NCBI GenBank assembly: GCA_950097015.1
Contig: CATNEN010000041.1
Span: 1,306,001-1,370,000, forward strand
Direction: 5' to 3'
From: Macrostomum hystrix
Lineage: Eukaryota; Platyhelminthes; Macrostomidae
DNA: 64,000 nucleotides
The translations under genes were made by a program, and so were the position numbers. Under the pieces are notes generated by a model, which was not told the origin of the DNA, did no database searches, and saw nothing but the letters and a program-made list of their open reading frames with translations. The stretch's first letter is position 1. The number at the start of each line of letters is the position of its first letter. This document shows, piece by piece, positions 10,734-22,965 of this stretch.

Positions 10734-13700
10734 ATGCGACTTCTTAGACTAAATGGTGCTTCCATCTGTGTCATTGCTCTACTGGGACTTGCGTGTATGC
10801 TTGGTGAGTGCCAATGATTCTGCTGGGTAAAGTTGAATTTACTCGGTAATCTCAATCGGTTCAACAAATGTGCATAGTTCAGTTCAGTTCAGTTCAGTTC
10901 AGTTCATTTCAGTTCAGTTCAGTTCAGTTCAGTTCATTTCAGTTCAGTTCATTTCAGTTCAGTTCATTTCAGTTCAGTTTAGTTTAGTTCAGTTCATTTC
11001 AGTTCATTTCAGTTCAGTTCAGTTCATTTCAGTTCAGTTCATTTCAGTTCAGTTCAGTTCAGTTCAGTTCATTTCAGTTCAGTTCAGTTCATTTCAGTTC
11101 AGTTTAGTTCAGTTCAGTTTAGTTTAGTTCAGTTCAGTTCAGTTCAGTTCAGTTCATTTCAGTTCAGTTCAGTTTAGTTTAGTTTAGTTTAGTTTTGTTT
11201 AGTTCAGTTCAGTTTAGTTTAGTTTAGTTCAGTTCAGTTCATTTCATTTTAGTTCAGTTCATTTCATTTCAGTTCAGTTTAGTTCAGTTCAGTTCAGTTC
11301 AGTTCAGTTCAGTTTAGTTCAGTTCAGTTCAGTTCAGTTCATTTCAGTTCAGTTCAGTTTAGTTTAGTTTAGTTTTGTTTAGTTCAGTTCAGTTTAGTTT
11401 AGTTTAGTTCAGTTTAGTTCATTTAATTTTAGTTCAGTTCATTTCATTTCAGTTCAGTTCAATTCAGTTCAGTTCATTTCAGTTCAGTTCAGTTCAGTTC
11501 AGTTCAGTTCATTTCAGTTCAGTTCAGTTCAGTTCAGTTCATTTCATTTTAGTTCAGTTCAGTTCATTTCAGTTCAGTTTAGTTTAGTTCAGTTCAGTTC
11601 AGTTCATTTCAGTTCAGTTCAGTTCATTTCAGTTCAGTTCAGTTCATTTCAGTTCAGTTCAGTTCAGTTCATTTCATTTTAGTTCAGTTCAGTTCAGTTC
11701 AGTTCATTTCAGTTCAGTTTAGTTCAGTTCAGTTCATTTCATTTTAGTTCAGTTCAGTTCATTTCAGTTCAGTTCAGTTCAATTCAGTTCATTTCAGTTC
11801 AGTTCAGTTCAGTTCAGTTCAGTTCATTTCAGTTCAGTTCAGTTCATTTCAGTTCAGTTCATTTCAGTTCATTTCAGTTCATTTCAGTTCAGTTCAGTTC
11901 AGTTCATTTCATTTTAGTTCAGTTCATTTCAGTTCAGTTCAGTTCATTTCAGTTCAGTTTAGTTCAGTTCAGTTCATTTCATTTTAGTTCAGTTCAGTTC
12001 AGTTCATTTCAGTTCAGTTTAGTTCAGTTCAGTTTAGTTTAGTTTAGTTCAGTTCAGTGCAGTTCAGTTCAGTTCATTTCAGTTCAGTTTAGTTTAGTTC
12101 AGTTTAGTTTAGTTTAGTTTAGTTCAGTTTAGTTTAGTTTTGTTTAGTTCAGTTTAGTTTAGTTCAGTTCAGTTTAGTTTAGTTTAGTTTAGTTCAGTTC
12201 AGTTCAGTTTAGTTTTGTTTAGTTCAGTTCAGTTTAGTTCAGTTCAGTTGATGAGTACAGCTGAGATGCATTGCTGCTAAACACTGCCAGACGCAGCCGT
12301 GGATTCTGCCGGTTCTGGGAGGCATTGTGAGCCTGGCTGGCTGAAGTTGGACGGCCGCTGTGTCCGACTTCTCGAGACTGACGGGGACAGCCGGGCACTG
12401 AAGGCCCTGAGCCGCGATGAAGCCAGGTTTGAGAGATAAATCATTTCATAGTGCTACAGTTTGGCTCATGGAGTGATGGTACAGTTTCGCTCATGGAGTG
12501 ATGGTACAGTTTGGCTCATGGAGTGATGGTACAGTTTGGCTCATGGAGTGATGGTACAGTTTGGCTCATGGAGTGATGGTACAGTTTGGCTCATGGAGTG
12601 ATGGTACAGTTTGGCTCATGGAGTGATGGTACAGTTTGGCTCATGGAGTAATGGTACAGTTTCGCTCATGGAGTGATGGTACAGTTTGGCTCATGGAGTA
12701 ATGGTACAGTTTGGCTCATGGAGTGATGGTACAGTTTGGCTCATGGAGTGATGGTACAGTTTGGCTCATGGAGTGATGGTACAGTTTGGCTCATGGAGTG
12801 ATGGTACAGTTTGGCTCATGGAGTGATGGTACAGTTTGGCTCATTGTACCGTTTGGCAAACTGTAAAATGAGTCCGTACAAAAAATATCCTTCTATTGCT
12901 TTTGCCTGCTATCCACTGGAAGCCTTGGGTCCCTTGAGCCATATCAGTATTTTCAATGTCGAATATATTTTCCAGCTTGAAGATATTTAATGCAATGTTA
13001 TTCAGTAAGAAATATGAAAGGTCCTTCAACTTCGCGCCTTGTTATCGGTCTTATCTTTCGCCTGAATACCTGGAATACCAGCCGCGCCTGGTTCAGCAGC
13101 GGTTTGGAGGGTCGGACAAAAATGCTGCGACCTCTGACCTAAGCGGGCCGAATTGCCAGGGGGTGGCGGTCGCCACCAGCCCATGTGACCCTGCGGCACT
13201 TTCTGGAGACAAATCTTCTGGCTCATGGAAATGGGCATTCAAATTGAAAACATGTCCTAACATTGCCGGTATTTGTGCTGTTATTAATAGTAATCCTGAA
13301 CCGAAACCTCCCAACTCCCCAGATCCCGCTGCCAGACCCTTGGCGCAGAGCTCCTCGACCTGAGCCCAGCTGACTCGGCCGAGCCCGGAGCTGGCGCTCG
13401 CTGCGTCAAGCCGTTCAGCAACTGCGCCATCGGCTGGTACGAGAGTTCGCGGGCCTGCTACCAGCTCAACGCCAAGGCAATGTCCTGGGATGAGGCCAAG
13501 ACTGCCTGCAACCAGATGGGCGCCGACCTCATCCAGATCACCGAGTGAGTGCCGGCCCCACATCTTTACGCTCCGTTTCTCCCAGGCCAATCAGCTCTCA
13601 GCGAGTCCTAGAAGCTCAGTAAACGGGCTTCGGTGACGCCTTTGAACCCTGGACTATCGTACATAGTCTGGGCTCGCAGTTTGAGTTAGGCCTAACGTTT

Positions 13701-16700
13701 TTGGGGGAATTATTTTTGTCATGGCGAGTTTAAGAATAATGTTTTAGATTACTCACAGTAGTAGTGAGGCGAGAATATCAAGTCAGTCTCCAATAAAAAT
13801 GGATGTTTTTGACTTTGCTAATACACGCATATTTCACACACCTATACCTATTTCAGAGAGGATACCCAGCGATTTGTGAACGGCTACCTGAGTGCCTTCA
13901 GAAAGCAGAGCATTTCCTACATCTGGATTGGCATTTACCGTGCGTTTGGCAACTTTTTTGTATTTCCTATTGTTTTTTTCAGTTTTTAGCGTCAAAACAC
14001 TACTCTTGTAGAGCCCGAAAGGTCAGGGCCGCTCACTTGGACCAGCGGGCCGGAGGTAAGCCAGACTTACAAGAACTGGTATCCGGGTCAGCCGCAGGTC
14101 AGCCCGTCTCTGAGAAACTCCGGCCGGGTGATGACCGTCACGGACAATGGCGCCTGGGAGATTGGCGTGCCCACTGAGAGCGGCGGTTACATCTGCCAGT
14201 TGCCACTAGGAGCCACTCCGAGCATTCCTACACCGGACTGTGAGCGCAACAACCCCATCATTCCACTCTTCAACCACCACCCCATTCGACTCTTGCCCCG
14301 CGCAACCACGACCCCATTCCACTCTTGCCCCGCACAACCACCACCCTGTTCCACTCTTGCCCCGCGCAACCACCACCCCATTCCTCTCTTGCCCCGCACA
14401 ACCACCACCCCATTCGACTCTTGCCCCGCGCAACCACCACCCCATTCCACTCTTGCCCCGCGCAACCACGACCCCATTCCACTCTTGCCCCGCGTAACCA
14501 CCACCCCTTGCCACTCTTGCCCCGCGCAACCACCACCCTATTCAACTCCCGCTCTTACGTTTTTTCATCGTAAATCTTTTGTCCGCAGACAAGTTTTCCT
14601 GTCCCGATCAGTGGCATCTTTTCCGCGGTAGCTGCTATCAGTTCTCCAAGACCGAGGCCACCTGGCAGGGTGCCAGAGACGCCTGTCGTCGCTTTTCGCC
14701 CGTCACGGACTTGGTGGACATCCGCGACGACGGCGAGCAGGAATTTGTGCAACGGAACCTGGAACAGCGCGATATCTGGATCGGCCTTCACGCCAAGCCG
14801 GACAAGTGGGGCGACTGGTACTGGAACGATGACCAAATGACGGCCACCTACTACAACTGGAACGATGGCGAGCCGAACAACAGTGGCGGCATCGAGTTCT
14901 GCGTTGAAATTCTCATTAACACAAAGTGGAAGTGGAACGACCGCAGGTGCGACCACCTTGCCGGATACGCCTGCAAAAGACCGGCTGGTGAGTGCGGATA
15001 TGTACAGATGACTATTGAGTAAAGAGTGAATTTCCGAATAGAACCCACTTTGGGGATATGCAGATAATGATTCGAACGAAAGCCGATCGCATTTCGCAGA
15101 CATCAATGGCTCTCCGCCAACTCAGCCTCCGACCACGACTCGGAAGTGGGATCCGATCTGCGGGCCCGGCTGGTACAGGGACCCATTCTCCAACGAGTGC
15201 TACCTGATCAACCTGGAGCCAATGAATTGGAATGATGCCCGGCTTTACTGCCAAAGCCAGCGCGGAGACTTGGCCAGCATCACCAGCATCAGCGTGAGCC
15301 CCAGAAAACCTGATTTTTTGGGATTTTTTGGAATAAAAAAAATCTTAAAACCGCAAATTACTCGTAGAATCGTAAAAGTTATAATTGTAAAAGTTTCGAG
15401 CGGCACAGATCTGTACAGCTTTGCGAGATCCTTAACAGTATAAAAACCACGCTAATTTCCCCTGTGGAGAGGCCAGTTGGTGTAATTCACCGCCCACCGC
15501 CTAGTTCACGACAGCTCCCAAACCGAATCACAGACTTTCGTCAAAGTCCACATTGTGGATAAAAAATATTCGCCCTTTACGATGAACTGTCAGATATATT
15601 CAGTGATTCTTGTCGAACACCCTGGTGACAAGGACTGACTTTGCTCGGTGTAAGCCTTCATGGCGAATCTAAAATAGTTCCATGATATAATAATTAACAA
15701 TATAATAAATTAGCAACAATAGCCGATATCGTTACATGATAAAACTATTCTGAACAGAAAATTATGCCAATATTGGTGGTTTTTGCCACTAAACACCCCG
15801 ACTAGAATTATTGAATACATTGACGATGCCGACGTGTGATTCTGGAAGTTGTTTCATCATTTGAAATGCCCCCCTGTGAATCCCCTTGTCTGCAGGAGAA
15901 GGCCATCATTGCCAGCCAGATTCAGGCTGCCATCCAAGCCGGCGCCAATCCCTTGGCCTTCTGGATCGGCTTGAACGACCTCGCCGAGAAGCACCGCTAC
16001 GTCTGGTCGGACGGCGCCCCGGTGGCCTTCATCAACTGGGACTTCGGCGAGCCCAACAACTGGGAAGACGACGAGGACTGCGGCCAAATCTTCGCTTCAA
16101 ATCTGTTCTGGAACGATGAGACATGCAGTCGGGAGTTCGCGTCAGTCTGCAAGAAGTCGGCCAGCTCTGGAACCACAGCGAGGCCGGTGCCGACAACAAT
16201 TCGGGTGCCGGATGGCCAGACGCGCGGCTGCCCCAGCGGGTACTCGGGCTACAACAGCATGTGCTACCGAGTGTTCAACAACAAGCTGGACTGGGACGGC
16301 GCCAGGCAGCACTGCAGAAATGAGGGCGGCGACCTGGTGTCCATGGAGAACGCTCAGGAGCACGAGTTCGTGTACGAGCTGACGCAGCGGAATGGCGACG
16401 GTGGGTTCTCACGCGATTGTCTGATGGCTCGGGCCTCGAATTTAGGACTCAATTTTGTTGGCCTTCGATCTACATTTAGCTGAGGGCTGTGGCACGCGGG
16501 GGCTGTGGAAACTGACCAATGAGTTCACAGTACACCGCAGCAGTGTTCACCTGCCCTGATTTTTTTCATCGTCAGGCTTATAATTAGAATAATATGAATA
16601 ATATGTTTAATACTACTAATAATAATAATAACAGTAGTAGTTGATTACACCTTCACCAGTTGGGCCAACTGTGCAGCCGACAACGCGGCGCATCTGAAGG

Positions 16701-19700
16701 CTGCGTACAGCTTTTCAGTCCATGGACTGAGGGGACGCCAAACGCACCCCAAATTACACCCAGCTCATGCTTGTACCCCTCTAACAGCTTTAACAGCATT
16801 GCCTAATATGACAATATCATCTTATGGATGATGAGATTGGCATTTAACTGAATAAGCTACTGACATTACTCCATCACTGCAGTGGATATTTGGATCGGGC
16901 TTCACGACACAACGCCGGCTCAGCGCACCATGTATTTCCAATGGAGCGACGGGTCGCCTGTGACCTTCACAAACTGGAACGCTGGGGAGCCAAACGACTG
17001 GGAGAACAAGGAGAACTGCGTGCAGCAGTACGCCACAAGAGTGGTAGGTTCCGCATTTCACGGAAAAAATTCGCACTACCCTTGCTGTAGCTTACAATCC
17101 TGCAGCAACCCCCTAATCCTCACAGAGAGGCTTGTGGAACGACCTGTCCTGTGACGAGCAGCATTCCTTTGTGTGCAAGCGGCGGGAAATCGCCCTGGTG
17201 ACCACCCTGCCCACCACCCGACCGATGGGCTGCCCTGTGGACTATGATGACTTCTACAATGGGAACTGCTACAAGTTCGTGACTGGGGCGACCCAGCTAA
17301 CCTGGAACAGCGCCAACTACGAGTGCAGGGCGATCGGGGGCCTGCTAGTGAGTATTCTGACCAGCGAGGAGCAGGGCCACCTCAACCTGAAGCTGTTCGC
17401 TTTGAATGCCGCGGAGCCCTTCTGGATCGGCCTAGCGCGAAGCCTCGGAGGCCTGGCCTGGACTGGGGGCTCCAGCCTGAGTCCCACGTCCTACACCAAC
17501 TGGGCCTCCGACGCAAACACCAAGGACTCATACGCCTTTATGTATCCAAGCGGCAGAGCGCTGGGCACCTGGAGCATGGAGTCCACAATCTACAAGCACC
17601 CGAACTATGTGTGCAAGCGCCGGCAGGATGGGCCCACAACACCACCACCGCCGCCGACAACCTACGATCCCAGCTTCTGCGCCGCTGGCTGGGCGGAGGC
17701 TGACAACACGTGCTATCGCAGCTTCACCACCGCCATCACCAGCCGGCTCCTGCTCTGGGACGAGGCCAGAGTCTACTGCAAGCACCTGGGAGGCGACCTG
17801 GCCAGTATTCACAGCGACAATGCCACAGAGGTCCTGCGCTCCGTGGTTGACAGTACAGCCAACACGCCCTACTGGATCGGCTTGAACTCCAGGGACACGG
17901 ACAAGAGCCACCAGTGGGTTGACGGCACATCTCCGAACTACTTCAACTGGAAGACAAACGAGCCGAACAATTTCAACAAGAAGCTGAATTGCGTCCTGTT
18001 GGATCACAGGGACATGAAGTGGTATGTCACCAGCTGCTCTGGAACAGCTAACGTCATCTGTGAGACACCCAAAGGAACCAACCCCGGCAATGTGACCACA
18101 ATGGAGCCAACCACGGCCCCAAACGCACCGGACTGCGATGGAATCGGATGGAAGTACTTTAAGGGCTCTTGCTACTACTTTAGAGTGGTCTCAGGCGATT
18201 GGTACACGTCGCGAAAGTACTGTCGAGACAGAGCGGCAGATCTGGTCAGCATCCTGGATGAGGACGAGAATGAGTTTATTCATCGCCAGATCGCAAAGGT
18301 GTCTCGCGTCGCCTCCTACTGGATCGGTCTCAACGAACTCGGCCAAACTGACGGCTTCAAATGGAGCGACGGGAGCGCCGTAGGCTACGTCAATTGGAAG
18401 GAGAACGAGCCAAACAACGCTGGTGGCGCGGAGCACTGCGTCACCATGCACGGCATCGACGGCTTGTGGAATGACGATCAGTGCGGCACAAGCATGCTGA
18501 GCATCTGCAAGCGGAACAATGACACCGCGGCAACGGATCCGCCGCAGACACCCATGCCGGGCGAGTGTCCCAAGGACTTCCACACTGTCGGGGACAAGTG
18601 CTTTCGAATTTTCAGCCGAAGCACTGACTTGGTGACCTGGCAAGAAGCATTTGAACTTTGTGCCGCTTGGGGCGGCGTGAACAAGACTTACCTGGCGTCT
18701 ATTTCGTCTGAGTATGAGCAGGGTGAGTCTTCATGACTGCTTTCTGCAAGCATACATAAAGACCATATTTCTCTATGCGAGCTAAATGTCGGTGATGTTT
18801 TGAGAATCCGAAAACTTTTGACACCAAATTTTCAATCACCCAGCCGCTCTGATCGCTCTCGCCTCGGAAGCCCAGGAGGACCTGTGGATCGGACTGCACA
18901 CCCGGCTGTCCTGGCCGCGCAGATATGTCTGGATTGACAACAGCCAGCTGGTGTACTCCAACTGGGACCGGGGCGAGCCCAACGGCAACGCGAACAACAA
19001 TGTGAGTGCTGAACAATCGGATTTCTGAAATGCAAAGTTTGCACAGCCAGACAGAGCTACATATTTTTCACTTGTGGCTTTCATTTTCACTATGCGCAAA
19101 ATAATTTCATTCTGCACACCGCAGGAAAACTGCGTGGAGATGTACTCGCAGAAGTATCGCGCCGGTAAGTGGAACGACATTCAATGCCAGGCTAAGAGGG
19201 GCTACATCTGCATGACGCACAAGCAGGCCAATCTGCTCACGACCTGGCCGGGGCCGCAGCCGACCCGGCTGCTCTGCTCAGCCGGCTGGATGCAGTACGG
19301 CTCGGCCTGCTTCAGATACTTCGAGCAGCCGGCGAGGTGGGCCGACGCTCAGGCGCAGTGCAAGGCGCAGGGCGGTGATCTGGCTTCCGTGCACGATGTC
19401 TGGGAGCAGAACTACCTCCACTGGCTCACTAGGGACAAGTTAGTGGGGACCACCTGGCTGGGCCTCACGGACCAGCAGACAGAGGGCACCTACCTCTGGT
19501 CCGACGGCTGGCCCGTGCTCTACACCTACTGGGGCATCAACCAGCCGAACGATGAAGCTGGCAAAGGCTGCGTCCGAATGGACGTCAAGGGCAAATGGTT
19601 CAATGGACCGTGCACCGCCATCATGCCCTATCTGTGCCGCATCAGCTTCGGGCCGGCTCCCACCACTCCCCCCAGCGTGCCCGGCCGCTGCCCCAGCAAC

Positions 19701-20640
19701 GAGTTCGTGCAGTACGGCCAGCACTGCTACTACATCTCCGAGGTGCGCATCGCCGCCAACCGGCGCAACTTTGCCAGCGCGCAGCTCGAATGCAAGCTGA
19801 AGGGTGGCGACCTGGCTTCTATAACCAGCCCGGGCGAGCAGGACTTCCTGGCGCACACCATCGCGGCCCTCACCCAGGACGGCCGGGTCTACAGCAACTA
19901 CTGGATCGGCATGGCCCGCCAGCTGGAGGACGGCTTCCAGTGGATGGACGGCAGCCCCGTCAGCTATGTCCACTGGGCCAGGGGCGAGCCCTCCGACAAG
20001 GACGGCTCGGGCGGCGAGAATTGCGTGGAGATGTACCACCTTAACTACCAGTGGAACGACGTCAGCTGCGGTGTCAGCAACGCCTACGTGTGCAAGGTGG
20101 CGAAGAGGCCCTTCACAGCCGGCACCCAGCAGACGGCAGGTGCCACGACTGCCAGCACCGAGCCGGGCGGCATCACGACTGCGAGGGTGACGCAACCGCC
20201 GGGTCAGACGAGCACTTCAGTGACAACCAGGGCAGAGGCTGGAAGGACCACCCAGGGACAGACGGGCCGGCTTATCACGGGTATGTTACTGACTACAAAA
20301 TCACCGACTTAGTTCAGGACCTACAGGGTTGGAAATAGTTTAGAAAAAAATTTGAAACTAGTAGAAAAACATCGCAAACCCCTCGCCAGACCATCGCAAC
20401 GACATCCTGGTTGGCGGCGCGATCGCCGGGATCCTGCTGCTGCTGCTGGTGCTGGTGCTGGCTGTGTTTCTCTACCGGCGCACCCGTCCCAGTCCCAAAG
20501 GCACGGACGAGTCGGGCTTCAGCAACGCCAACTGGAGCAAGGGGGACAGCGAGGCCGTCACCCTGGAGGCCAGGCCGGCTGAATCGGCTGTTGGCATCGC
20601 CAACCCGAGCTTCGCCGCGCCAGTGGAAGCGGAGGCCTGA
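10734..20640 (+). CDS. multi-C-type-lectin-domain type I membrane receptor (10 CTLDs plus a partial one), gene B
   Basis: Thirteen exons: 10734-10803, 12297-12426, 13323-13544, 13857-13939, 14012-14239, 14589-14987, 15100-15293, 15896-16400, 16883-17043, 17126-18722, 18844-19001, 19125-20280 and 20390-20640. Phases agree throughout and give 1717 residues. The signal peptide is encoded by exon 1 (MRLLRLNGASICVIALLGL). Exons 2-3 hold a short, degenerate lectin-like module. Ten recognisable C-type lectin domains follow. Those ending in exons 6, 8, 10 (first part), 10 (last part) and 12 keep EPN plus WND. The domain near residues 1270-1390 has QPN and no WND. The last domain has EPS plus WND. A Thr-rich stalk, a Leu/Val membrane helix (about 1640-1662) and a tail ending near ANPSFAAP follow. 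Exon lengths match gene A from its exon 7 onward (83/83, 231/228, 390/399, 194/194, 511/505, 164/161 and so on), so this is an inverted paralogue. Gene A has one more N-terminal lectin domain. Confidence 0.9.
10876..12250 (+). repeat. TTCAG/TTTAG/TTCAT pentanucleotide array in gene B intron 1
   Basis: About 1.37 kb of 5-bp units, mostly AGTTC with AGTTT and ATTTC variants, broken only by point changes. It fills most of intron 1 (10804-12296) and stops about 45 bp before the exon 2 acceptor. On the sense strand many units read TTTCAG or TTTTAG, the same as a splice acceptor. Confidence 0.97.
12455..12846 (+). repeat. 25-bp minisatellite in gene B intron 2
   Basis: About 15-16 tandem copies of a 25-bp unit containing ACAGTTTGGCTCATGGAGTG. 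Rare changes (TTCGCTC, GAGTAATGG) make it nearly homogeneous. It begins 30 bp after the exon 2 donor. The rest of the intron (12847-13322) shows nothing recognisable. Confidence 0.95.
14255..14545 (+). repeat. 32-bp minisatellite in gene B intron 5
   Basis: About nine copies of a unit containing CCCATTCCACTCTTGCCCCG. The 32-bp length cycles through all three frames, which gives overlapping Pro/His-rich open frames on both strands that are not genes. It fills most of the intron between exons 5 and 6 of the lectin receptor. Confidence 0.95.
15455..15880 (+). mobile_element. unclassified dispersed repeat, copy 2 (gene B intron 7)
   Basis: Second copy of the repeat at 5835-6235, also on the plus strand. 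The host genes run in opposite directions and the host introns are not equivalent (gene A intron 8 versus gene B intron 7). The two copies were therefore inserted independently and not copied with the gene duplication. It ends just before the splice acceptor of gene B exon 8 (TGTCTGCAG, exon from 15896). Confidence 0.6.
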
Positions 20641-20756
20641 CAGAGCTTTAATTGACATGCACTGCTGAACTTGTACCTGCCAATTTGCAAAACTGCGTTG
20701 AACATTCCAGTACACGTGGAACCATTCTTAACTGCATCTCTGGGGCACCGAGCTGT

Positions 20757-21110
20757 GTGAGTGAGTGAGTGAGTGAGTGTGTGAGTGAGTGTGAGTGAGT
20801 GAGTGTGTGAGTGAGTGAGTGAGTGAGTGAGTGAGTGAGTGAGTGAGTGTGTGAGTGAGTGTGAGTGAGTGTGAGTGAGTGAGTGAGTGAGTGAGTGAGT
20901 GAGTGAGTGAGTGTGTGAGTGAGTGAGTGAGTGTGTGAGTGAGTGAGTGAGTGAGTCAGTGAGTGAGTGAGTGAGTGAGTGAGTCAGTGAGTGTGTGAGT
21001 GAGTGAGTGTGAGTGTGAGTGTGTGTGTGTGAGTATGTGTGTGAGTGTGAGTGTGAGTGAGTGTGTGTGAGTGTGAGTGAGTATGAGTGAGTGAGTGTGT
21101 GTGTGTGTGT
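20757..21110 (+). repeat. GTGA/GTGT microsatellite
   Basis: About 350 bp of (GTGA)n with GTGT interruptions, ending in a (GT)n run. It lies just downstream of the gene B stop codon and directly abuts the SINE at 21111. No AATAAA was seen between the stop codon and this array. Confidence 0.97.
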
Positions 21111-21480
21111 AAGGGGGTCGGTGGCAGAGCGGTTATCGCGTTTGCCCCTCGCACCACGGTCCCTAAGTTCGATTCCACGGCGAGGCCACATTTATTTTGG
21201 GAGCAGCCGCGGAGAGAAGGCTTGGGGGCTTGTCGTGCAATTTACGCCCTTGAGGGCCAACCTCCTAAGTACAGTGGAATGTACACTGTCTGACAATTAG
21301 AAAGTCAGAGCAGATGTACACACCTGTGTGAGCGTATGCCTGCGTACAGTATCTGTGTGCGTGTGTTCTCAGGAGTCAGCGAAATGGGCAGAATTGCCTC
21401 CTCGCTGGATGCGGGTCTAGTGTCACCAAATGATGTGCCACTGGCTGCAGCCCTCCTGCAATTATTGCTATTATATTGTG
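21111..21480 (+). mobile_element. tRNA-derived SINE, full-length copy
   Basis: The head has an RNA polymerase III A box (TGGCAGAGCGG, 21122-21132) and, 35 bp on, a B box (GTTCGATTC, 21167-21175), as in a tRNA. A body of about 300 bp matches the copy at 31415-31722, including CGAGGCCACATT, TTGTCGTGCAA and TGTCACCAAATGATGTGCC. It ends in CAATTATTGCTATTATA. It is flanked by simple repeats on both sides. It is not a functional tRNA gene: no acceptor-stem pairing, and the body continues far past a tRNA end. Confidence 0.75.
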
Positions 21481-21499
21481 TGTGTGTGTGTGTGAGTGT

Positions 21500-22104
21500 G
21501 TGTGTTGCATGATTGCCAGTTAGACCAGTACACTTGCACCAGTTGTCAGATGTCAGATAGAGCATCAGCTCTTTAAGATCTGAGCAGTGCTCGTGTACGC
21601 ATGTGCAGTATAAAAACTATATATTATATTATTTTCAATTTCGGTTCCTGATTGCTTTGCAACAATCGCAAATTTCCAATGTAAAAATTGATCTACAAAT
21701 TAAATTATATATATATTATTTATTATATTGCTTCCAAGAAAAGAGAAAAACCCGAAGAAAAAAGATAAAAGCTTTTTTACTTTTCAATTGTGAAAGCTAT
21801 AACAATTGAGGATTGACAATAATAGTTTATTTAGTACATAAGCGGCAGTCTGTGAGATGACTTGAAACACGAAAACACTTACTACTAGTCTAATAAGTAG
21901 TGATAGATGAAACTACAGTAGACACAAGAATGACGGCCAAACAACTATCACAGAACATTACATTTTCTTGCTCTACAATCGAATGTTTAGGGAGATAAAC
22001 GCTTAAATATTGGATTAAACAGTGGACTAACTTTTTACAAGCTTGTGAAAGCAGGCTGCTAGAATTTTTACAGACTATTAATAGGCAAGACGTGCAAGGG
22101 CACT
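21500..22104. other. AT-rich spacer, nothing recognised
   Basis: After a short (TG)n run ending near 21503, the sequence to 22104 is AT-rich and unique-looking. It shows no domain-bearing open frame, RNA gene or tandem repeat. Confidence 0.6.
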
Positions 22105-22395
22105 CCACGTGTTAGGTGGGTCAGGCCCTGGATGTCAGGCGGGTCAGGCCCTGGCTGTCAGGTGGGTCAGGCCCTGGGTGTCAGGTGGGTCAGGCCCTGG
22201 GTGTGAGTGGGTCAGGCCCTGGGTGTCAGGTGGGTCAGGCCCTGGGTGTGAGTGGGTCAGGCCTTGGATGTCAGGTGGGTCAGGCCCTGGGTGTGAGTGG
22301 GTCAGGCCCTGGGTGTCAGGTGGGTCAGGCCCTGGGTGTGAGTGGGTCAGGCCCTGGATGTCAGGTGGGTCAGGCCCTGGATATTAGGTGGTTCA
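22105..22395 (+). repeat. about 22-bp GGGTCAGGCCCTG minisatellite
   Basis: About thirteen copies built on GGTGGGTCAGGCCCTGG with alternating TGTCAGGT and TGTGAGT linkers. They form a two-step higher-order pattern. A looser relative lies at 22805-22965. The stretch between (22396-22804) shows nothing recognisable. Confidence 0.95.
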
Positions 22396-22804
22396 GATAG
22401 TCAAGGCTTAATATACGAAAAACTTAATTTAAAAACTTTTTGGCACTGCTAGCTAGTTAAATAGACAACAAGGCACAAGTTAGAATGATCGGAACTAGCT
22501 ACTACAAGTAAAAAAATAAAAAGGTTCAAAGAAACTAACAAAAATACTACTTAAGACTAGTTTATAAGTAGTGACACGCGTGCGCTGTTGGCTGAATGTG
22601 AAAAGTGAAAAGAAAAGCTTCACACTAAAGCTTGTTGGTTTCTGTTGGTTTCTAAAGCTTGAGCTAAATTTTACTGCGATTGTAGAGTGAGTCATTTAAC
22701 AGCTTTCTAGTTGGGCTGAGTGACGAGTTTCATTGGACGCCGAACAGACAGGCATCTCCCGGGGAGTCAGTAAGATCAACAGCAAACAGATAATATGGAT
22801 GAGT

Positions 22805-22965
22805 CTCTATGGGTCACCTAAGCAAGTCCTGGGGGTCAGCTGGGTCAGTCCCGGTGGGTCAGATTTGTCAGATCCCGGTGGGTCAGCTGGGTCAGGTCCT
22901 ATAGGTCAGCTGAGTCAAGCCGTGGGTCAGCTGGGTCAAGCCGTGGGTCAGCTGCGTCAGGCCCA
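22805..22965 (+). repeat. GGGTCAGCTGGGTCA-type imperfect tandem repeat overlapping the PIGB stop
   Basis: Eight or so imperfect units of GGTCAGCTGGGTCARG. It resembles the 22-bp array upstream. It reaches the last codon of PIGB (stop at 22957-22959), so the 3' UTR of that gene is largely this repeat. Confidence 0.85.

Noticed and set aside
59-20640. Calling the lectin receptors MRC1 or PLA2R orthologues
   Set aside because: Neither has the N-terminal ricin-type and fibronectin II domains, and both have more lectin domains than vertebrate members. Only the general architecture is shared.
21111-21190. Functional tRNA gene
   Set aside because: A and B boxes are present, but there is no paired acceptor stem or tRNA-like end, and the same body occurs without the head at 31415. 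It is a SINE head.
20472-21191. Minus-strand His/Thr/Ser-rich frame
   Set aside because: Antisense reading of the (GTGA)n microsatellite joined to the antisense of gene B's last exon.
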